Shown: positions 35,006 through 44,461, counted from the stretch's first letter. The stretch: 64,000 nucleotides of DNA from Pseudothauera lacus (GCF_003034845.1 NZ_PZKC01000001.1:124001-188000), one strand, 5' to 3'. Numbers and translations: made by a program. Notes: generated by a model from the sequence alone, not told the origin.

Positions 35006-37210
35006 ATGGTTTCCGTCACCCACGCCCTCCCCAAGAACGATGCCGCGCTGCCCCTCGAAACGCTCTGCGAGGGGCTGGGTGCTGCCGAGCAGGCCCAGGT
35101 GGCCGCCGCCGCGGCGCAGGCCCGCGAACTCTACCGCGACCGCCTGCTCGGCACCGGCGAGGCGGTGTGGCCTCACGCCCTCGGCATGGCGTTGATCTGC
35201 GCCGCGCTGCGCCTGGATGCCGAAACCCGCTGCGCTGCGCTGCTGTTCGCCGCTGCCGATGATCTCGCCGATGGGGTGGCGCCGCTGGCGGTACAGTTCG
35301 GCGAACCGGTGGCCGCGCTGGTCGATGGCCTGCGCCGTCTCAACGGCCTGCGCCTGATCACCCGCATGACCGCCAGCGCCAGCGCACCGGAGGTGCGCAC
35401 CCAGGCCGAGGTGCTGCGCAAGATGCTGCTCGCCATGGTGCAGGATATTCGCGTCGTCCTGCTGCGCCTGGCTTCGCGCACGCAGACCCTGCGCTTTTTC
35501 ACCGAGCACCCGGTCGATGCGCGCCTCGATGTCGCCCGCGAGAGTCTCGACATCTACGCGCCGCTGGCCAACCGTCTGGGCGTCTGGCAGCTGAAATGGG
35601 AACTCGAGGATCTCTCCTTCCGTTTCCTCGAACCGGAGACCTACAAGCGCATTGCCCGGATGCTCGACGAGCGGCGGGTGGAGCGCGAGGACTTCATCCG
35701 CAATGCCATCGAACGCCTGCGCGCCGAGATCGCCGCGGTGGGCATCGTCGATGCCGAGATCAGCGGACGGCCCAAGCACATCTACAGCATCTACAACAAG
35801 ATGCGCAAGAAGGACCTCGACTTCTCGCAGGTCTACGACATCCGGGCGCTGCGCGTGCTGGTTGCCGAGGTCCGCGACTGCTACACCGTGCTCGGCATCG
35901 TGCACCAGATGTGGCAGCCGATCGCCAAGGAATACGACGACTACATCTCCAAGCCCAAGGGCAACAACTACCAGTCCCTGCATACCGCCGTGCTCGCCGG
36001 CGACGGACGGGCGCTGGAGGTGCAGATCCGCACCCACGAGATGCACCGCCACGCCGAGCTGGGTGTGGCCGCGCACTGGCGCTACAAGGAAGGCAGCAAG
36101 AATGCCGGCGACTACGACGAGAAGATCGCCCTGCTGCGCAGCCTGCTGTCGTGGCGCGACGAGGTGGCCGACTCGGCCGACTGGGTGGAGCGCTTCAAAC
36201 GCGCCTCGCTCGACGACACCCTCTATGTGCTGACCCCGCAGGGCCGCGTGGTGGATCTGCCCAACGGCGCCACCGCGCTGGACTTCGCCTACCGCGTGCA
36301 TACCGATCTCGGCCACCGCTGCCGCGGCGCCAAGATCGACGGCCAGCTGGTGCCGCTCAACACGCCGCTGAAGAACGGCCAGACGGTGGAGATCAGCGCC
36401 GCCAAGGAGGGCGCGCCGTCGCGCGACTGGCTCGACCCGCGCCAGGGATATGTCGCCACCAGCCGCGCGCGCAACAAGATCAAGCAGTACTTCAGCCAGC
36501 TCGAAGAAGAGGAGCTGCTCGCCCGCGGGCGCAGCTTCGTCACCCGCGAGATGCACCGTGACGGCCACCCGCAGGCCAACATCGACGAACTGGCCGGCAA
36601 GCTCGGCTTCAAGAATGCCGACGCCCTCTACATGGCCGCCGGGCGCGGCGAGGTGGGGCCGCGTTCGGTGCACATGGCGCTGCGCGAGGCCGAACCCGCG
36701 GCGGCCGTGGATGCCGAACCGCAGATCGTCGTCGGCCGCAGCCGCAGCGGCGACAACAGCGACAAGGTGCTGATCGTCGGTGTCGGCAAACTGCTGACCT
36801 CGCTGTCGCGCTGCTGCAAGCCGGCGCCGCCGGATGCCATCGAAGGCTTCGTCACCCGCGGCCACGGCATTTCCATCCACCGCGTCGACTGCCCGGACTT
36901 CCAGCAACTGGTGCGCCAGCACCCCGAGCGCATCATCCAGGCGGAGTGGGGCGATCAGGCCTACAACAACCGTCAGGCGGTCTTTCCGGTGGACATCGCG
37001 GTGCAGGCCAGTGATCGCCAGGGCCTGCTGCGCGACATCTCCGAGGTGCTGTCGCGCGAGAAGCTCAATGTCACCGGCGTCAACACGCTGACCAAGAAGG
37101 GCATCGCCCACATGCGCTTCACCATGGAGGTGGGCAGCGTGGCACTGCTGCAGCGCGTGGTGAAGCTGATCAGCGAGGTGCCGGGGGTCTTCGAGGCCCG
37201 CCGGCGCTGA
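35006..37210 (+). CDS. relA: GTP pyrophosphokinase RelA (ppGpp synthetase)
   Basis: A 734-residue stringent-response enzyme that makes (p)ppGpp on stalled ribosomes. The N-terminal pseudo-hydrolase (about 50-180) has lost the HD pair: the site reads LLFAAADD, so hydrolysis is not expected. The synthetase (about 210-370) carries EYDD at 309-312, the acidic EXDD signature of RelA rather than the basic RXKD of SpoT/Rel, plus GRPKHIYSI and NNYQSLHTAV. A TGS domain (about 404-465), a helical/zinc-finger region and a C-terminal ACT domain (about 660-730) follow. It converges on ppk. Confidence 0.95.
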   Translation: MVSVTHALPKNDAALPLETLCEGLGAAEQAQVAAAAAQARELYRDRLLGTGEAVWPHALGMALICAALRLDAETRCAALLFAAADDLADGVAPLAVQFGEPVAALVDGLRRLNGLRLITRMTASASAPEVRTQAEVLRKMLLAMVQDIRVVLLRLASRTQTLRFFTEHPVDARLDVARESLDIYAPLANRLGVWQLKWELEDLSFRFLEPETYKRIARMLDERRVEREDFIRNAIERLRAEIAAVGIVDAEISGRPKHIYSIYNKMRKKDLDFSQVYDIRALRVLVAEVRDCYTVLGIVHQMWQPIAKEYDDYISKPKGNNYQSLHTAVLAGDGRALEVQIRTHEMHRHAELGVAAHWRYKEGSKNAGDYDEKIALLRSLLSWRDEVADSADWVERFKRASLDDTLYVLTPQGRVVDLPNGATALDFAYRVHTDLGHRCRGAKIDGQLVPLNTPLKNGQTVEISAAKEGAPSRDWLDPRQGYVATSRARNKIKQYFSQLEEEELLARGRSFVTREMHRDGHPQANIDELAGKLGFKNADALYMAAGRGEVGPRSVHMALREAEPAAAVDAEPQIVVGRSRSGDNSDKVLIVGVGKLLTSLSRCCKPAPPDAIEGFVTRGHGISIHRVDCPDFQQLVRQHPERIIQAEWGDQAYNNRQAVFPVDIAVQASDRQGLLRDISEVLSREKLNVTGVNTLTKKGIAHMRFTMEVGSVALLQRVVKLISEVPGVFEARRR

Positions 37211-37233
37211 GCCGGCGCGCGCTGCGCGCCGGC
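37211..37233. terminator. Hairpin between convergent relA and ppk
   Basis: GCCGGCGCGC-GCT-GCGCGCCGGC, a perfect 10-bp stem, starts at the base after the relA stop codon and ends 11 bp before the ppk stop. No T-tract on either side, so efficiency as an intrinsic terminator is uncertain. Confidence 0.55.
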
Positions 37234-37244
37234 ATCATGGCTTT

Positions 37245-39326
37245 TCAGCTCACCCCGGCGAGTTCGGAGAGCAGGATCATCTGCGCCGTGCGGCGGGTGC
37301 CGCGCGGATGCTTGCGGCGGTAGCCGCCGTCGGGCTGCATCTCCCAGGCCTGGCAGTTGTCGAGCAGGTAGGCACGCAGACCTTCCTTCATCACCCTGCG
37401 CTTCAGGCGCGCATCGAGCACCGGGAAGGCAATCTCGATGCGGCGGAAGAAGTTGCGGTCCATCCAGTCGGCGCTCGACAGATACATCTTCTCCTTGCCG
37501 CCGGCGTGGAAGTAGAAGATGCGGTGGTGTTCGAGGAAGCGGCCGACCACCGAACGCACCCGGATGTTGTCGGAGAGGCCGGGCACGCGCGGCTTGAGGG
37601 CGCAGGGACCGCGCACGATGAGGTCGATCTCGACGCCGGCCTGCGAGGCCTCGTAGAGCGCCTCGATGGTTTCCGGTTCGAGCAGGGCGTTCATCTTGGC
37701 GATGATGCGGCCCTTGCCGCCCTGGCGGGCGTTTTCCGCTTCGGCCTGGATCGCCGCGACGACGTTGGGCTGCAATGCGAACGGCGCCTGCCAGAGGTGC
37801 TTGAGGGCACTCGCCTTGCCCAGGCCGGTGATCTGCTTGAAGACCTCGGCAACGTCGTCGCCGATCTCGGCATTGCAAGTCAGCAGGCCGAAATCGGTAT
37901 AGAAGCGCGTCGTGCGCGGGTGATAGTTGCCGGTTCCCAGATGCACATAGCGGCGCAGCCCGCCTTCCTCGCGACGCACCAGCATGAGCAGCTTGGCATG
38001 GGTCTTGTAGCCGAACACGCCATACACCACATGCACGCCGACCTCTTCGAGGCGGTTTGCCCAGGTGATGTTGGCCTCCTCGTCGAAGCGCGCCATCAGT
38101 TCCAGCACTACGGTGACCTCCTTGCCCTTCTGCGAGGCGCGGGCGAGGTGTTCCATCAGCACCGAATCGGTGCCGGTGCGATACACCGTCATCTTGATCG
38201 CCAGCACCTGCGGATCATCGGCCGCCGCGCGCAGCAGGTCGATGACCGGATTGAAGCTCTGGAAGGGATGGTGGAGGAGGATGTCGCCGCTGCGGATGGC
38301 AGCGAAGACGTCGCGGCGCTTGTCGAGCACCTTGGGCAGCGCCGGCAGGAAAGGGGCGTATTTCAGCGCCGGGCGGTCCACCCAGTCGGGCACCTGCATC
38401 AGGCGCACCAGATTGACGATGCCCGGGGTCTGGTAGAGATCGCTGCGACCGAGGCGGAAGTGCTGCAGCAGGAAGTCAGCCATCTCCTCGGAGCAGTTGT
38501 CGGCCACCTCCAGGCGCACCGCGTCGCCGAAGTGGCGCTGCTGCAGTTCGCCCTTCAGCGAGGCGCGCAGATCCTTGACCTCTTCCTCGTCGACGAAGAG
38601 GTCGGAATTGCGCGTGACGCGGAACTGATAGCAGCCCTTCACCTCCATGCCGGAAAACAGCTCGCCGACGTGGTCGTGGAGGATGGAGGAGAGGAAGACG
38701 AAGGTGTATTCCTGTTCGCAGATCTCGCGCGGCAGGCGGATCACCCGCGGCAGCGCACGCGGCGCCTGCACGATGGCGGCCCCGGAACTGCGCCCGAAGG
38801 CGTCGCGCCCTTCCAGTTCGACAGCGAAGTTGAGGCTCTTGTTGAGCACGCGCGGGAAGGGGTGGGCGGGGTCAAGACCGATGGGGGTGAGGACCGGCAT
38901 TACCTCCCGATGGAAGTACTCGCGGATCCAGTCGCGCTGCGCCTCTGTCCACAGGCTGCGGCGCAGGAAGGTTACCCCTTCGGCTTCCAGTGCGGGCAGG
39001 ATGTCGTCGTTGAGCAGGGCGTACTGCTCGGCGATGATCTCGTGCACCTCCTGGCTGACCAGTTCGAGCAGCTCCGCCGGTGGCAGGCCGTCGTTGCCGG
39101 CCACCCGGCTGCCGAGGCGGATCTGTTCCTTGATGCCGGAGACGCGGATCTCGAAGAACTCGTCGAGGTTGCTCGACACGATGCACAGGAAGCGCAGGCG
39201 CTCGAGCAGCGGCACTTCGTCATCGGCGGCCTGCGCCAGCACCCGGCGCTGGAAGCGCAGCAGCGACAGTTCGCGGTTGAAAAAATGTTCGGTGGGATAG
39301 TTCTTCTTGCTGGAAAACGTATGCAT
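37245..39326 (-). CDS. ppk: Polyphosphate kinase 1
   Basis: A 693-residue membrane-associated enzyme that builds polyphosphate from ATP. The catalytic His is in RRYVHLGTGNYHPRT, and a second conserved His lies in FYFHAGGKEKMYLSSADWMDRNF. The N-domain opens with FFNRELSLLRFQRRVLAQA. The start is taken as the ATG at 39326; an upstream in-frame TTG at 39368 overlaps the promoter region of ppx. It converges on relA and diverges from ppx across 177 bp. Confidence 0.95.
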   Translation of the reverse strand: MHTFSSKKNYPTEHFFNRELSLLRFQRRVLAQAADDEVPLLERLRFLCIVSSNLDEFFEIRVSGIKEQIRLGSRVAGNDGLPPAELLELVSQEVHEIIAEQYALLNDDILPALEAEGVTFLRRSLWTEAQRDWIREYFHREVMPVLTPIGLDPAHPFPRVLNKSLNFAVELEGRDAFGRSSGAAIVQAPRALPRVIRLPREICEQEYTFVFLSSILHDHVGELFSGMEVKGCYQFRVTRNSDLFVDEEEVKDLRASLKGELQQRHFGDAVRLEVADNCSEEMADFLLQHFRLGRSDLYQTPGIVNLVRLMQVPDWVDRPALKYAPFLPALPKVLDKRRDVFAAIRSGDILLHHPFQSFNPVIDLLRAAADDPQVLAIKMTVYRTGTDSVLMEHLARASQKGKEVTVVLELMARFDEEANITWANRLEEVGVHVVYGVFGYKTHAKLLMLVRREEGGLRRYVHLGTGNYHPRTTRFYTDFGLLTCNAEIGDDVAEVFKQITGLGKASALKHLWQAPFALQPNVVAAIQAEAENARQGGKGRIIAKMNALLEPETIEALYEASQAGVEIDLIVRGPCALKPRVPGLSDNIRVRSVVGRFLEHHRIFYFHAGGKEKMYLSSADWMDRNFFRRIEIAFPVLDARLKRRVMKEGLRAYLLDNCQAWEMQPDGGYRRKHPRGTRRTAQMILLSELAGVS

Positions 39327-39456
39327 GCCTCGTCTGCCCGGGGGTTCGATATCCTGATTATGTGACAAACGCTTTGCAATTGGATGACGCGGCGCAGCGT
39401 TGTGGCAAAGCAGATTGCCACCATTCGATCGCCCTCAGTGCGCCGCGCCCATGCGG

Positions 39457-39462
39457 TAGAAT
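39457..39462 (+). promoter_or_regulatory. Candidate -10 (TAGAAT) for ppx
   Basis: TAGAAT within ATGCGGTAGAATGCGCC lies about 42 bp before the ppx ATG. Nearly the same block, GATGCGGTAAAATGCGCGCC, precedes the Trm112 gene, which suggests a shared promoter type. Confidence 0.45.
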
Positions 39463-39503
39463 GCGCCGACTCCTACGCAGGCGGCCAGTGGGCCGCAAAC
39501 AGC

Positions 39504-41000
39504 ATGCAAGAACTGATCGCCGCGATCGACCTGGGTTCCAACAGCTTCCGCCTGCAGGTCGGGCGCATCGTCAACGACCAGATCTATCCGCTCGACGGCC
39601 TCAAGGAGGCCGTACGCCTGGCTGCCGGGCTCGGCCCCGGCAAGATGCTCGACGACGCCGCGCAAGGGCGCGGGCTGGCAGCGCTGGGGCGTTTCAACGA
39701 ACGTCTGAAGGGCTTCGCCCCCGATGCGGTGCGTGCGGTGGCCACCAACACCCTGCGGGTGGCGAAGAACGCCCCCGAGTTCCTCCGCCAGGCCGAAGAA
39801 ACCCTCGGTTTTCCGATCGAGGTCATCGCCGGGCGCGAGGAGGCCCGCCTGATCTATGTCGGCGTCGCCCACACCCTGCCGGACCCCCACCGCCGCCAGC
39901 TGGTGGTCGACATCGGCGGCGGTTCCACCGAGTTCATCATCGGCGAGAGCTTTGAGCCCATCCTGCTCGAATCGCTCTACATGGGCTGCGTGAGTTACAG
40001 CCTGAACTATTTCCCCGACGGGCGCATCGACCGGCGCAACCTCAAGGAGGCCGAGATGGCCGCCCGGCGCGAGCTGCAGGCCATCGCCACACCCTACCGT
40101 GAAGCCGGCTGGGAGCTTGCGGTGGGTTCCAGCGGCTCGGCCAAGGCGCTCGTCGAGATTCTTCAGCAGAATGGCTTTGCCGACGGCGGCATCACCCTCG
40201 AAGGCCTCGACCGGCTGCGCAGCGCGCTGCTGCGCGCCGGCAACATCGATCGCCTCGATCTCGCCGGCCTGCGTGGCGACCGCCTGCCGGTGCTGCTTGG
40301 CGGCTTCTCGATCATGAGCGCGGTGTTCAAGGAGTTCGGTCTCCAGCGCATGGTGTTCTCCGAGGGCGCCTTGCGCCTCGGTGTGCTCTACGACCTGCTC
40401 GGGCGCTACCATCACCACGATCTGCGCGATGCCACCGTGGCGGCCTTCTCCACCCGTTATGGCGTCGACCGCCGGCAGGCGGTGCAGGTTGCCGACACTG
40501 CCTGCCACCTGCTCGAACAGCTGCAACCCGAAGCCGCTGTCGAGGACAACCTCGACCGCCGCTTCCTGCGCTGGGCGGCGATGCTGCACGAGATCGGCAT
40601 CTCGGTGGCCCATTCGAGCTATCACAAGCACAGCGCCTACATCCTCGCCAACGCCGACATGCCGGGCTACTCGCGCATGGACCAGGGTCGCCTCGCGCGC
40701 ATCGTGCTGGCCCATCGCGGCAAGCTCGAACGCGTTGCCGGGCTCGATCCGGCGAGCCCGGACTGGCTGCTGATCGCCTGTCTGCGGCTGGCCGTGGTCG
40801 TGCATCGGGCGCGCGACGCACGCGGCATTCCACCGCTGACGGTGACCCGCGAGGGCCGCAGTCTGGTGCTGGTGGCCGCCCACGAATGGCTGCATGCCCA
40901 TCCCCTCACCGCTGCCGCCCTGGAAGAAGAGCAACGCCAGTGGCTGTCGGTGGGGCGTGCGCTGGCAGTGCGCACGCGCAAGGCCGCGGCGCGCGCCTGA
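39504..41000 (+). CDS. ppx: Exopolyphosphatase (Ppx/GppA)
   Basis: A 498-residue enzyme that removes terminal phosphate from polyphosphate or pppGpp. The actin-like ATPase-fold phosphate loops are AAIDLGSNSFRLQVG and VVDIGGGSTEFIIG. LREGVLYDL-type sequence appears as LRLGVLYDLLGRYHHHD, and the C-terminal HD-like domain has WAAMLHEIGISV. The start MQELIAAI is chosen by family N-terminus; an in-frame extension to 39384 is leader. It ends 4 bp before the MlaE-like permease gene, so the two may share a transcript. Confidence 0.95.
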   Translation: MQELIAAIDLGSNSFRLQVGRIVNDQIYPLDGLKEAVRLAAGLGPGKMLDDAAQGRGLAALGRFNERLKGFAPDAVRAVATNTLRVAKNAPEFLRQAEETLGFPIEVIAGREEARLIYVGVAHTLPDPHRRQLVVDIGGGSTEFIIGESFEPILLESLYMGCVSYSLNYFPDGRIDRRNLKEAEMAARRELQAIATPYREAGWELAVGSSGSAKALVEILQQNGFADGGITLEGLDRLRSALLRAGNIDRLDLAGLRGDRLPVLLGGFSIMSAVFKEFGLQRMVFSEGALRLGVLYDLLGRYHHHDLRDATVAAFSTRYGVDRRQAVQVADTACHLLEQLQPEAAVEDNLDRRFLRWAAMLHEIGISVAHSSYHKHSAYILANADMPGYSRMDQGRLARIVLAHRGKLERVAGLDPASPDWLLIACLRLAVVVHRARDARGIPPLTVTREGRSLVLVAAHEWLHAHPLTAAALEEEQRQWLSVGRALAVRTRKAAARA

Positions 41001-41004
41001 GAGC

Positions 41005-42120
41005 ATGGCAACAGCGCCCGCACTCGTCTTCGAACAGGCCGGTGAGGGCAGGGCGGTGCTGAGTGGGTCGTGGACCCTGCGCGATCTCAGCACCGACGCC
41101 GCCGTGCTGCGCAGCCGGCTGGCAGCAGTGCCACCGGCAGCGCAGTGGACGCTGGCGGCCGTAGAGCGTCTGGACAGCTTCGGTGCCGCACTGCTCTGGC
41201 ATGCCTGGGGGCAGCGCTGGCCGCAGCACCTCGACATCGCCGCCGAACACCGGCAGATCATTGACGAACTGGCGCGTGCCGGCGCCCGCCCGCTGCCACG
41301 GCCACGCCCCTTCGGCGTGCTCGATCTGATCGCCCTGCTGGGCGGCACGCTGCTCCTCTTCCTCCGCCACCTGACTGACTTCGTCCGCCTGCTGGGGACC
41401 CTGGTGGGCGATCTGTACACCGTCCTGCGCCAGCCGCGGAGCTGGCCGCTGCTGGAGATCTCCGCCAACCTCCACAAGGTGGGGGTGAAGGCGATGCCGG
41501 TCACCGCGCTGGTCGGCTTTCTCATCGGCGTGGTGCTGTCCTACCTCTCGGCGCTGCAGCTGAAGGCCTTCGGCGCCGACATCTTCATCGTCAACATCCT
41601 CGGTCTCGGCATCATCCGCGAGCTCGGTCCGGTGCTGGTCTCGGTGCTGGTGGCAGGGCGCTCGGGCTCGGCGATGACCGCCCAGCTCGGTGTCATGCGC
41701 GTCACCGAAGAGGTCGACGCACTTTCTGCCATGGGGGTCTCGCGCAGCCTGCGCCTGGTGCTGCCGAAAGTGGTTGCGCTGACCCTGGCGATGCCACTGC
41801 TGGTGCTGTGGACTTCATCGGTGGCGTTGTTTGGCGGCATGGTCTCGGCCTGGCTGCAGCTCGATCTCTCCTTCGGCTTCTTCCTTGAGACCCTGCCGCG
41901 TGTGGTGCCCATCGCCAACGTCTACATCGGCCTCGCCAAGGGGGCGGTGTTCGGCCTGCTGATCGCGCTGGTGGCCTGCCACTTCGGCCTGCGCGTGGCC
42001 CCCAACACCGAGAGCCTGTCGGCCAACACCACCGCCTCGGTGGTCACCGCGATCACCCTGGTGATCCTCGTCGATGCGGTGTTCGCCATCGCCACCCGCT
42101 CCATCGGGGTGCCGCTGTGA
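41005..42120 (+). CDS. MlaE-family lipid ABC permease with N-terminal STAS-like domain
   Basis: A 371-residue inner-membrane protein. The first 100 residues form a small STAS-like domain similar in position to MlaB. The permease part (about 105-371) has the MlaE core: VGFLIGVVLSYLSALQL, GLGIIRELGPVLVSVLVAGRSGSA and AMGVSRSLRLVLPKVVAL. Together with the next three genes it forms a phospholipid/intermembrane transport system of the Mla/PqiB type. The start is 5 bp after the ppx stop. Confidence 0.92.
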   Translation: MATAPALVFEQAGEGRAVLSGSWTLRDLSTDAAVLRSRLAAVPPAAQWTLAAVERLDSFGAALLWHAWGQRWPQHLDIAAEHRQIIDELARAGARPLPRPRPFGVLDLIALLGGTLLLFLRHLTDFVRLLGTLVGDLYTVLRQPRSWPLLEISANLHKVGVKAMPVTALVGFLIGVVLSYLSALQLKAFGADIFIVNILGLGIIRELGPVLVSVLVAGRSGSAMTAQLGVMRVTEEVDALSAMGVSRSLRLVLPKVVALTLAMPLLVLWTSSVALFGGMVSAWLQLDLSFGFFLETLPRVVPIANVYIGLAKGAVFGLLIALVACHFGLRVAPNTESLSANTTASVVTAITLVILVDAVFAIATRSIGVPL

Positions 42121-42893
42121 GCACGCCGGTGGTGGACATGCGCGGCATCGTCACGCGCTTCGGCAGCAATCTGGTGCACGACGGCATCGATCTTGCCATT
42201 GCCGCTGGCGAGATCGTTGCCCTGGTCGGCGGCTCGGGCAGCGGCAAGACCACCCTGCTGCGCCACATCATTGGCCTCACCCGTCCGGCAGCGGGCAGTG
42301 TGGCGCTGTTCGGCGAGGATCTTCTGGCCGCCGACGGCGCCCGGCGCGCCGCACTGCAACGCCGCTTCGGCGTGCTCTTCCAGCAGGGCGCGCTGTTCTC
42401 GGCCTTCAACGTCGCCGACAACATCGCCTTTCCGCTGCGCGAGAGCCGGGTGGCGAACGCGGCGGAGATCCGCGATCTGGTCGCGCTCAAGCTGGCGATG
42501 GTGGAGCTCGAACCGGAACACGCCCTGCTGATGCCGGCCGAGCTCTCCGGCGGCATGGTCAAGCGCGTCGCGCTTGCCCGCGCGCTGGCGCTGGAGCCCG
42601 AACTGCTGCTGCTCGACGAACCCACCGCGGGGCTCGACCCCGACCGCAGCGCGGCCTTCGTGCAGCTCATCCGCACCCTGCAGCGCCGCCTCGGCCTCAC
42701 CGTGGTGCTGGTCACCCACGACGTCGACACCCTTGCCGCACTGGCCACCCGCGTCGCCGTGCTCGGCGAACGCCGCATCCTCAGCTACGCCAGCCTGCAG
42801 GACACCCTGGCAGTCGAGCACCCCTTCATCCGCCGCTTCTTCCACGGCGAACACGGGCGCCGGGCCCTGGCCCGCGCCAACGGAGAACCCTGA
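42117..42893 (+). CDS. MlaF-like ABC transporter ATPase
   Basis: A 258-residue ATPase. Walker A is GGSGSGKTTLLR (about 38-49), the Q-loop FGVLFQQGALFSAF, the signature LSGGMVKRVALARAL and Walker B LLLLDEPTAGLDP. The H-loop is VTHDVDT. It begins with GTG overlapping the permease stop by 4 bp. It energises the lipid transport encoded by the surrounding genes. Confidence 0.95.
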   Translation: MSTPVVDMRGIVTRFGSNLVHDGIDLAIAAGEIVALVGGSGSGKTTLLRHIIGLTRPAAGSVALFGEDLLAADGARRAALQRRFGVLFQQGALFSAFNVADNIAFPLRESRVANAAEIRDLVALKLAMVELEPEHALLMPAELSGGMVKRVALARALALEPELLLLDEPTAGLDPDRSAAFVQLIRTLQRRLGLTVVLVTHDVDTLAALATRVAVLGERRILSYASLQDTLAVEHPFIRRFFHGEHGRRALARANGEP

Positions 42894-42894
42894 G

Positions 42895-43842
42895 ATGGAA
42901 AATCGCGCCCACGCCCTCGCCGCGGGACTGTTCGCGCTCTTTCTGGGCACCGCCCTGATCGCCGCGCTGTGGTGGTTCTCGGACGGCCGCGAACCGACCC
43001 GCGACTATCTGCTGGTGTCCACCGGCAGCGTTACCGGGCTCAATGTCCAGGCCCAGGTACGCTACCGCGGCATAGCTGCCGGCAAGGTCACCGACATCCG
43101 CGTCGATCCCGCCGACGTGCGTAACATTCTGGTCACCATCCGCATCCGCGAGAACCTTCCGGTCACCCGTGGCACGCGCGCCACGCTGGGCTACCAGGGC
43201 GTCACCGGGCTGGCCTTCGTACAGCTTGACGACCGCGGCGAGGATCCCGTGCCGCTTGCCGGCGAACCCGGCAACCTGCCCCGCATCGCCCTCGAGGCAG
43301 GTCTGATGGACCAGCTCACCGATGCCGCGATGGAAGCCATGAGCCGTTTCCGCGAGTTCGCCGAACGCAGCGCGGTGTTCTTCGATGAGGCCAACCTGGA
43401 GCGCTTCCGCAATACCCTGCAGCGCCTGGAATCCGCCGCCGAAGGCGTCGACCGCACCTTCAGCGTCGCCCCGGAGGCCTTTACTGCCATCCGCGACACC
43501 CTCAGCCCGCAGAACATGCAGCGCTTCTCCACGGTACTGGAGAACCTCGAGGCGGCCAGCGGCGAGGCCACCCCGGCGGTGGTCGAGATGCGCACCCTGA
43601 TGGCGCGCCTGTCGGGCATGGCCGAGCGCCTCGACGATGCCGCCGGCGCCGCCAGCGACGGTCTGCTTGACGACACCCTGCCGCAGCTCAACGAACTGCT
43701 CGGCGAACTCGTCTCGGTGTCGCGCCGCCTCGGCCGCCTTGTCGATGAGGTCGAGGCCGCACCGCAGATCCTTCTCACCGGGCGCCGCAACCAGCAACCC
43801 GGCCCCGGCGAGAAGGGCTTCCAGCAGCCCCCGGCCCACTGA
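42895..43842 (+). CDS. MlaD-family (MCE domain) substrate-binding protein
   Basis: A 315-residue membrane-anchored MCE protein. One N-terminal helix (about 8-28) is followed by an MCE domain (about 40-120, GSVTGLNVQAQVRYRGIAAGKV). The rest, about 140-300, is a long alpha-helical coiled extension, longer than in E. coli MlaD and closer to the PqiB/LetB-like or Mce arrangement of related betaproteobacteria. It shuttles lipids through the periplasm. It follows the ATPase by one base between stop and start. Confidence 0.93.
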   Translation: MENRAHALAAGLFALFLGTALIAALWWFSDGREPTRDYLLVSTGSVTGLNVQAQVRYRGIAAGKVTDIRVDPADVRNILVTIRIRENLPVTRGTRATLGYQGVTGLAFVQLDDRGEDPVPLAGEPGNLPRIALEAGLMDQLTDAAMEAMSRFREFAERSAVFFDEANLERFRNTLQRLESAAEGVDRTFSVAPEAFTAIRDTLSPQNMQRFSTVLENLEAASGEATPAVVEMRTLMARLSGMAERLDDAAGAASDGLLDDTLPQLNELLGELVSVSRRLGRLVDEVEAAPQILLTGRRNQQPGPGEKGFQQPPAH

Positions 43843-43858
43843 GCACAGGAACCCGACG

Positions 43859-44461
43859 ATGCCGACCTTGCGCACCAGCACCCTCATCGCCCTTCTTGCC
43901 GCCGCCCTGGGAGGCTGCGCCGGACTGGGCAATCCGCCGCCCAACCTCGCCGTGTACGACCTCGGCCTGCCCGCCGTCGGCAGCCTCGATGCCAGCCTGC
44001 GTCCGGCGGCCATCGAGGTGCGCACGCCATCCTGGCTGGCCACTCCGGCCATGCAGTACCGTCTGGCCTACGACGATCCGCAGCGCCGCCATCTGTTTGC
44101 CGAGAGCCGCTGGGCGGCCCAGCCCGCGGAGATGTTGCGGCTGGCCCTGGAGCGCAGTCTGCGCGGTGCCGCCGCCGACGAAGGCGGCTGCCGGCTGCGG
44201 GTGGAGATCGACGAGATGGTGCAGGTCTTCGACAACGGCGCCGACAGCCGCGTCCTCCTCGCCGCACGCGCCAGCCTGATGCCGCCGCGCAGCGAACGCG
44301 CGCTCGCTGCTCACGCCCTGGTTCTCGAGACCCCCGCAGACGGTGCCGATGCGCGCGCCGGGGTCGCCGCCTGGCGTGAACTGGTGGTCCACCTCAGCGA
44401 GGAACTGGCTGCATGGCTGCAGCTCAGCGCCGCCAACGGCGCCGCCTGCCGGAATCCATAG
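43859..44461 (+). CDS. ABC-type transport auxiliary lipoprotein (PqiC-like)
   Basis: A 200-residue predicted lipoprotein with lipobox LGGCAG (Cys20). It matches the ABC_trans_aux/PqiC type by the motifs IEVRTPSWLATPAMQYRL and WAAQPAEMLRLALERSL. These outer-membrane-facing proteins partner MCE systems. It starts 16 bp after the MCE gene and ends the transporter operon. Function inferred from family and position. Confidence 0.88.
   Translation: MPTLRTSTLIALLAAALGGCAGLGNPPPNLAVYDLGLPAVGSLDASLRPAAIEVRTPSWLATPAMQYRLAYDDPQRRHLFAESRWAAQPAEMLRLALERSLRGAAADEGGCRLRVEIDEMVQVFDNGADSRVLLAARASLMPPRSERALAAHALVLETPADGADARAGVAAWRELVVHLSEELAAWLQLSAANGAACRNP

Noticed and set aside
37211-37233. A strong intrinsic terminator between relA and ppk
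   Set aside because: The stem is perfect but no T-tract follows on either strand; recorded as a hairpin with moderate confidence only.
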